Shown here: positions 6,237 through 9,960 of the stretch, piece by piece
How positions within the stretch are numbered: the stretch's first letter is position 1
Layout: the number at the start of each line of letters is the position of its first letter
Origin: Salinisphaeraceae bacterium UBA4764
GTDB lineage: Bacteria; Pseudomonadota; Gammaproteobacteria; Nevskiales; Salinisphaeraceae
Reading direction: 5' to 3'
Assembly (NCBI GenBank): GCA_002403445.1
Contig: DHHU01000060.1
Location: 25,021-34,980, forward strand
Length of the DNA: 9,960 nucleotides
Notes under the pieces: model-generated
Seen by the model: the letters and a program-made list of their open reading frames with translations, nothing else
Told to the model about the DNA's origin: nothing
Database searches by the model: none
Made by a program: the position numbers and the translations under genes

Positions 6237-7097
6237 TTACATCAGTCCAACAACGATGCCTATAAAAATGAGGCCACCCATCACGTTGTGCTGCATAAAG
6301 GCACGAAAACAAGCCGTTCGATCCCGATCACGTGTCAACCAGTGATGATAAACGGCCATGACAACCGCCGCACCTAAACCTACGTAGTAAGCCAAACCGA
6401 GGTTGGCCAGCAGTCCAACGCCCACTAGCAACCCAAAAAAAAGCAGCTGAAACACGGCGATGAACGTCAGCTCATAACGCCCCCACAAAACCGCCGTGGA
6501 CTTTACACCGAGGTGAAGGTCATCGTCGCGATCCACCATGGCATAAAAACTGTCGTAGACCAGAGCCCAAATCAACGTGGCAGCAAACAAGAGCCAACCG
6601 ACTAACGGCACCGTGCCGGTCACGGCCGTAAACGCCATCGGCACTGCCCAGCCGAACGCCGCCCCCAGAAACGCCTGCGGCCAGAAAGTCACGCGTTTTG
6701 TAAATGGATAGAGCACCGCTAGCCCGATTGCGACGAAAGACATTGCCACGGTGACAGTATTCAAGGTCAAAACAAGTAGAAACGACATGGCACAAAGGCC
6801 AAAACACAGGGCGAGCGCCTCGAATGGTGCGACTTCACCGGTGGCAATCGGGCGCTCCCGGGTGCGTTTGACTCCACCGTCGATGTTGCGATCGGCAAAG
6901 TCATTGACCACACATCCGGCTGAGCGCATCAGAATGGCACCTAGAACGAAAACCGCCAGTGTCCAGACATTGGGTACACCGTCGGCGGCCAGCCAGAGGC
7001 CCCAAAGCATGGGCCAGCCAACCAACAAAATGCCAATCGGCTTGTTCAGACGGGTTAGTCGCAGGTAACGACCCACGATCGGAGCAGTCGATAACAT
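6237..7097 (-). CDS. ubiA: 4-hydroxybenzoate octaprenyltransferase UbiA
   Basis: UbiA is an integral membrane prenyltransferase that attaches the polyprenyl tail to 4-hydroxybenzoate in ubiquinone synthesis. From the ATG at 7097 the product is 286 residues (290 in E. coli). It begins with the conserved YLRLTRLNKPIGILL (11-25). The first Asp-rich motif NDFADRNID (65-73) is followed by VKRTRERPI. The second, YAMVDRDDD (185-193), is followed by the conserved GVKST. Both motifs bind Mg-diphosphate in the family. About eight to nine hydrophobic segments are visible, including LCAMSFLLVLTLNTVTVAMS (101-120). An upstream in-frame ATG at 7133 would add 12 residues; neither start has a good Shine-Dalgarno, and 7097 agrees better with family length. 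No chorismate lyase gene (ubiC), which often precedes ubiA, is adjacent. It diverges from gshA over a 139-bp gap and is followed by the greA-leader terminator. Confidence 0.96.
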   Translation of the reverse strand: MLSTAPIVGRYLRLTRLNKPIGILLVGWPMLWGLWLAADGVPNVWTLAVFVLGAILMRSAGCVVNDFADRNIDGGVKRTRERPIATGEVAPFEALALCFGLCAMSFLLVLTLNTVTVAMSFVAIGLAVLYPFTKRVTFWPQAFLGAAFGWAVPMAFTAVTGTVPLVGWLLFAATLIWALVYDSFYAMVDRDDDLHLGVKSTAVLWGRYELTFIAVFQLLFFGLLVGVGLLANLGLAYYVGLGAAVVMAVYHHWLTRDRDRTACFRAFMQHNVMGGLIFIGIVVGLM

Positions 7098-7146
7098 GAG
7101 CCTATTGTGACCTAAGCACTGCGCGTGATCCATTGTGAAACTGCGC

Positions 7147-7176
7147 TTGAAACACCTAGGCGCGATACCATTTAAA
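7147..7176 (+). promoter_or_regulatory. Candidate sigma-70 promoter for gshA
   Basis: TTGAAA (7147-7152, five of six) and TTTAAA (7171-7176, four of six) are 18 bp apart on the plus strand, in an unusually AT-rich patch about 60 bp upstream of the gshA ATG. The -10 element overlaps the inverted repeat at 7170-7187. Confidence 0.4.
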
Positions 7177-7187
7177 AGAATTTAAAT
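7170..7187. repeat. AT-rich inverted repeat in the ubiA-gshA promoter region
   Basis: ATTTAAA (7170-7176) and TTTAAAT (7181-7187) are perfect inverted arms around the spacer AGAA. The repeat lies in the divergent ubiA-gshA gap, on or next to the candidate gshA -10 box. It could be a regulator operator or simply an AT-rich promoter element. Confidence 0.4.
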
Positions 7188-7236
7188 CTGCACTTGCACC
7201 ACATGAGCCGTTGTCGCTGCAAAAATAGAGATCGTT

Positions 7237-8601
7237 ATGTCCGCGCCTTCTAAATCCGGCGGTCAGCCGATCGGCGACCGGCGTCAGTTGATCGAATACT
7301 TCGAAGCCGGCTGCAAACCGCCTAGCCGCTGGCGAATTGGCACTGAACACGAGAAATTCGTGTTCAATCGCGATGATTTGCGACCACTGCCATTTTATGG
7401 CCGGCACAGCATCAGCGCATTCCTGCAGCGCCTAACAGAACACGGCTGGGAACCGATATTCGAGGGCAACGATATCGTGGCGCTGGAAGCAGACGAATGT
7501 CACATAACGCTCGAGCCCGGTGGGCAACTGGAACTAGCCGGCGCGCCACTGGACTCAATTCACGACACCTGTGCCGAAATCAACGCACACCTTGAGCAAG
7601 TCAAGGCTGTTGGCTACGAAATCGGCGCGGGGCTGATCGGCCTGGGCTTTCAACCCAAATGGGCGCGCGAGGACTGCCCTTGGATGCCGCGTGAACGCTA
7701 CGACATAATGCGCGCCTATATGCCAAAAGTCGGCAATCTGGGGTTGGATATGATGCTTCGGACTTCCACCGTCCAGGTCAACGTCGACTATGGATCGGAA
7801 ACCGACATGGTGCAAAAACTTCGTGTCGGCTTGGCCCTACAACCCATTGCCACAGCGCTTTTTGCCAACTCGCCGTTTACCGAAGGCCGACCGAACGGCT
7901 ATAAGAGTTATCGCAGCCATATCTGGACCGACACCGATCCCGACCGTTGCGGCCTACTCGACTGGGTCTTCGAAGCCGACATGGGCTTCGAGCGCTATGT
8001 TGACTTCGCACTTGATGTCCCCCTGTATTTTGTGTATCGCGAAGGCCGTTATATCGACGCCGCCGGCCAGTCTTTTCGGGACTTTCTCGCCGGCAAACTA
8101 CCGGCCCTTCCTGGCGAATTCCCGACGCTTTCCGACTGGGACGATCACCTAACGACCATATTCCCCGAAGCGCGATTGAAACGCTTCATGGAAATGCGTG
8201 GCGCGGATGGGGGGCCGTGGCGCCGGCTTTGCGCACTGCCCGCACTCTGGGCCGGGCTTTTCTACGACAGTCAATCGCTTGACGAAGCTTGGCAGTTATG
8301 TCGGGATTTTTCGCGCGCTGATCGCCATTATCTGCGCGAGCGGGCTGCTGTCGAAGGCTTGGCGGCCCGTTTTCGAGGGCAAACGCTCGGAGCCCTTGCG
8401 CGCGAAATATTGGCAATCGCCCGGCGTGGACTCGCGCGGCGCGCCCGGCTAGATGCCTTTGAGCGCGACGAGACGCAGTTTCTTGAACAGTTAGAGATCA
8501 TCGCCGAGACAGAAACTACTGCGGCCGACGAGCTTTTGTCGCTATACCACGGACGCTGGCATGAATCGGTCGACCCTGTGTTTACTGAGTACGCTTATTG
8601 A
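7237..8601 (+). CDS. gshA: Glutamate-cysteine ligase, class 3 (plant/proteobacterial type)
   Basis: This enzyme makes gamma-glutamylcysteine from glutamate, cysteine and ATP, the first step of glutathione synthesis in the cytoplasm. The 454-residue product belongs to the GCS2-type family found in plants, Alphaproteobacteria and Xanthomonas, not to the class 1 enzyme of E. coli. Visible hallmarks are IGTEHEKFVF (34-43) and ITLEPGGQLELAGAP (90-104), which supply metal- and substrate-binding glutamates. Others are GFQPKW (137-142), MLRTSTVQVNVDY (173-185), ANSPFTEG (210-217) and RSHIWTDTDPDR (226-237). The protein ends EYAY. The ATG at 7237 is the first suitable start, with only a weak GAGA as ribosome binding site; the -10/-35 candidate lies upstream. 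It diverges from ubiA and converges with a metal-efflux gene, leaving 67 bp with no convincing terminator. gshB is not in the window. EgtA-like ligases are distant relatives, but the motifs favour GshA. Confidence 0.95.
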   Translation: MSAPSKSGGQPIGDRRQLIEYFEAGCKPPSRWRIGTEHEKFVFNRDDLRPLPFYGRHSISAFLQRLTEHGWEPIFEGNDIVALEADECHITLEPGGQLELAGAPLDSIHDTCAEINAHLEQVKAVGYEIGAGLIGLGFQPKWAREDCPWMPRERYDIMRAYMPKVGNLGLDMMLRTSTVQVNVDYGSETDMVQKLRVGLALQPIATALFANSPFTEGRPNGYKSYRSHIWTDTDPDRCGLLDWVFEADMGFERYVDFALDVPLYFVYREGRYIDAAGQSFRDFLAGKLPALPGEFPTLSDWDDHLTTIFPEARLKRFMEMRGADGGPWRRLCALPALWAGLFYDSQSLDEAWQLCRDFSRADRHYLRERAAVEGLAARFRGQTLGALAREILAIARRGLARRARLDAFERDETQFLEQLEIIAETETTAADELLSLYHGRWHESVDPVFTEYAY

Positions 8602-8668
8602 GCGGTGAAAAGTCAATTACAACTCTCGGTAAGTTTGAGGAGCGTAAGGTGTGAGCAATCGCCTGAGG

Positions 8669-9832
8669 TCATTCATCTGGCGCTCTTACGGAGTCGACAC
8701 GTACATAGTAAAGCCGGACACCTGCCACTATCGACAAACCGTCGAGTGCGCGGTCGAACTGCCGCTGGCTGTTTTCATCTTCGCTAGCCAACCACACGGG
8801 TAACACCAGGTCGATCCATATCGCATCTTCTATGTAGTGCAATGCCACGCGCTGGATAGAAGCTGCGGCACGGATCGTTGCCCAGCGAGCGCGAAGTGTG
8901 GGAAGAATTTCCTCCCGAAGCGGCAGCGAATGGGCCGCCGGCTTATCAGCCTGGCCTTCCGGCTCGATGTGAACACAAACGTCGGCGATTTCGTCGATCA
9001 GACCAATCAACTCACTGCTGATTCGCTCGCTGATGCGATGTGCTTCGGTGAGGCTGAGATACGGATCGACTAGCACGCCCACGTCGGCAAACGCGTCGTG
9101 CCCTCCCATGACACGCGTTCGCAGCCGCCGTACGCGGCGTACACCCGGCACAGAAAATATCCGCTCGCGAACCGCACGAACCCGATCGGGCGTAAGACCC
9201 GCATCCGTCAACTCACGGAAACTCTCCCAACCATAACGTGCGCCGATGACGGCGAGCATTACAGCAATGGCAATAGTTGCGATCCCATCGCTGATCGGAA
9301 ATCCCGCCATTGAGCCGATGATGCCGGCAATGGCAGCGATCGACGACAACGCATCGCTGCGATGATGCCAAGCATTCGCGCGTAACAGTGGCGAATGCGT
9401 GCGACGCGCCACTGCCAGTGTGTACCAGAAAAGTACTTCCTTGAATGCCAACGATGCGAGCGCAACCCCAAGCGCCAGCATCGTGGGCGGCACCGCGGTT
9501 GCCTCGGCATGGAGCACATCAAGGCCGCCGTCATAAACCAATACAGCCGCTGTGAGCAATAGAAACAGCGCGACACCCCCGGTTGCGGCCGTTTCGATGC
9601 GGGCGTGTCCGTAGGGGTGGTCGGCGTCCGCATTTTGGCTAGCCGCGCGAACCGAAGTAAATACCAGGGTGTCACTGATCAAATCAGCGGCCGAATGAAT
9701 ACCGTCGGCCAGCAGCGCCTGGGAATGTCCGAAAATACCAGCCAGTATCTTGAGCGCGGCCAGAGGCAGATTAAGCGCTGCACCCAGCGTAGTTGCCCGG
9801 GTTTTGTCATCCACGCCGGTTGAGATATTCAT
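8669..9832 (-). CDS. Cation diffusion facilitator (CDF) family transporter with extended C-terminus
   Basis: CDF proteins are dimeric inner-membrane antiporters that export divalent metals (Zn, Fe, Mn, Co, Cd) in exchange for protons. From the ATG at 9832 the product is 387 residues, longer than the ~300 of FieF/YiiP. Six hydrophobic segments lie at about 18-35, 37-61, 85-107, 117-139, 161-177 and 181-202. The second has ADGIHSAAD with a His46-x3-Asp50 pair, and the fifth begins WHHRSD with His156-x3-Asp160. Together these make an H-D/H-D transport site, most like Zn-type CDFs. HPYGHARIE (72-80) is the family signature after segment 2. A ferredoxin-like cytoplasmic dimerisation domain follows (about 216-292). 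A further ~90 residues (about 305-387) look like a second, diverged copy. A TTG start at 9865 would add 11 residues. No strong Shine-Dalgarno supports either. Metal specificity cannot be read from sequence. Confidence 0.92.
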   Translation of the reverse strand: MNISTGVDDKTRATTLGAALNLPLAALKILAGIFGHSQALLADGIHSAADLISDTLVFTSVRAASQNADADHPYGHARIETAATGGVALFLLLTAAVLVYDGGLDVLHAEATAVPPTMLALGVALASLAFKEVLFWYTLAVARRTHSPLLRANAWHHRSDALSSIAAIAGIIGSMAGFPISDGIATIAIAVMLAVIGARYGWESFRELTDAGLTPDRVRAVRERIFSVPGVRRVRRLRTRVMGGHDAFADVGVLVDPYLSLTEAHRISERISSELIGLIDEIADVCVHIEPEGQADKPAAHSLPLREEILPTLRARWATIRAAASIQRVALHYIEDAIWIDLVLPVWLASEDENSQRQFDRALDGLSIVAGVRLYYVRVDSVRAPDE

Positions 9833-9838
9833 TGGACG

Positions 9839-9960
9839 ATGACGAGCGACTTGGCTAACGGTCAAAGCCTCGGTGGGCTCGCAAACGACACGCTGTCACG
9901 ACCGGCTGATTCAATCAGGCGAGTCGGTCCCAAGCTGCGGATATTCACCGCGACTGTCGC
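9839..9960 (+). CDS. Possible start of an unidentified plus-strand gene, cut by window edge
   Basis: A reading frame from the ATG at 9839 stays open to the window end (40 full codons, beginning MTSDLANGQSLGGL and later RRVGPKLRIFTATV). I do not recognise it. It would diverge from the CDF gene with only six bases between the two ATGs, leaving no room for separate promoters unless one start is misplaced. A minus-strand frame across the same bases is also open and ends in a TGA at 9864-9862. This DNA could therefore equally be the 3' end of a gene upstream of the CDF transporter, or non-coding. Confidence 0.18.
   Translation, partial: MTSDLANGQSLGGLANDTLSRPADSIRRVGPKLRIFTATV
9906..9918. repeat. 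Short palindrome upstream of the CDF gene
   Basis: CTGATT-C-AATCAG is a perfect six-base inverted repeat with a one-base centre, about 75 bp upstream of the CDF transporter ATG. The position and symmetry would suit a dimeric regulator operator, but a palindrome this short can arise by chance. Confidence 0.22.

Noticed and set aside
6118..6312. Extended greA frame starting near 6312
   Set aside because: It would cross the terminator hairpin and the end of ubiA, and its residues are unrelated to GreA. The MEKTPLTESG start is a clear family match.
7098..7133. ubiA start at ATG 7133
   Set aside because: It adds 12 residues without family similarity and has no better ribosome binding site. It is kept only as an alternative.
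8643..8690. Inverted repeat CGTAAG / CTTACG near the gshA-CDF junction as a bidirectional terminator
   Set aside because: The stem is six pairs with a ~36-base loop, one arm is inside the CDF gene, and there is no T-tract, so it is not convincing.
1..9960. Mobile elements, CRISPR arrays, tRNA genes, toxin-antitoxin or defence systems
   Set aside because: No transposase or integrase frames, direct-repeat arrays, tRNA cloverleaf or target-site duplications were seen. All convincing genes are conserved chromosomal functions in a familiar order.

Overview
This window is a block of conserved housekeeping genes from what looks like a gammaproteobacterium. The DNA is moderately GC-rich. The order greA / yhbY / rlmE-ftsH-folP-glmM, with yhbY transcribed against its neighbours, is the one known from Escherichia coli and many other Gammaproteobacteria. 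Placing tpiA directly after glmM is common outside the enterics. The glutamate-cysteine ligase is the plant/proteobacterial class 3 enzyme rather than the E. coli class 1 enzyme, and the FtsH N-terminus resembles Xanthomonas-type FtsH. A lineage near Xanthomonadales, Nevskiales or Salinisphaerales is therefore plausible, but this is inference.

Layout. On the minus strand, reading from about 5254 down to position 1: rlmE (23S rRNA 2'-O-methyltransferase), ftsH (membrane AAA+ protease), folP (dihydropteroate synthase), glmM (phosphoglucosamine mutase), an intrinsic terminator, and the first 71 codons of tpiA (triosephosphate isomerase), which runs off the left edge. Divergent from rlmE across about 50 bp is yhbY (50S assembly factor, plus strand). 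It converges on greA (minus strand). ubiA (4-hydroxybenzoate octaprenyltransferase) lies upstream of greA on the same strand, with a strong terminator-like hairpin between them and just before greA. Then come gshA (plus strand, divergent from ubiA) and a cation diffusion facilitator transporter (minus strand, convergent with gshA). The last ~95 bp could not be assigned; one weak candidate start of a plus-strand gene lies there.

How the genes fit together. rlmE-ftsH-folP-glmM joins ribosome maturation, membrane protein quality control, folate synthesis and UDP-GlcNAc precursor synthesis. folP and glmM overlap by a single base (TGATG). greA (transcript-cleavage factor) and yhbY complete an RNA polymerase/ribosome theme. 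ubiA (ubiquinone), gshA (glutathione) and the metal-efflux gene are individually ordinary and linked only loosely by redox and metal homeostasis.

Hunt result. I see no mobile element, CRISPR array, toxin-antitoxin pair, phage gene or new multigene system. Points worth a second look are regulatory or domain-level: a GraL-like terminator hairpin in the greA leader, a tandem C-terminal domain in the CDF transporter, a Pro-to-Ser change in the FtsH Walker A loop, non-ATG starts for ftsH and rlmE, a possible translational-coupling leader before folP, and an AT-rich inverted repeat in the gshA promoter. All intergenic stretches are shorter than 150 bp.
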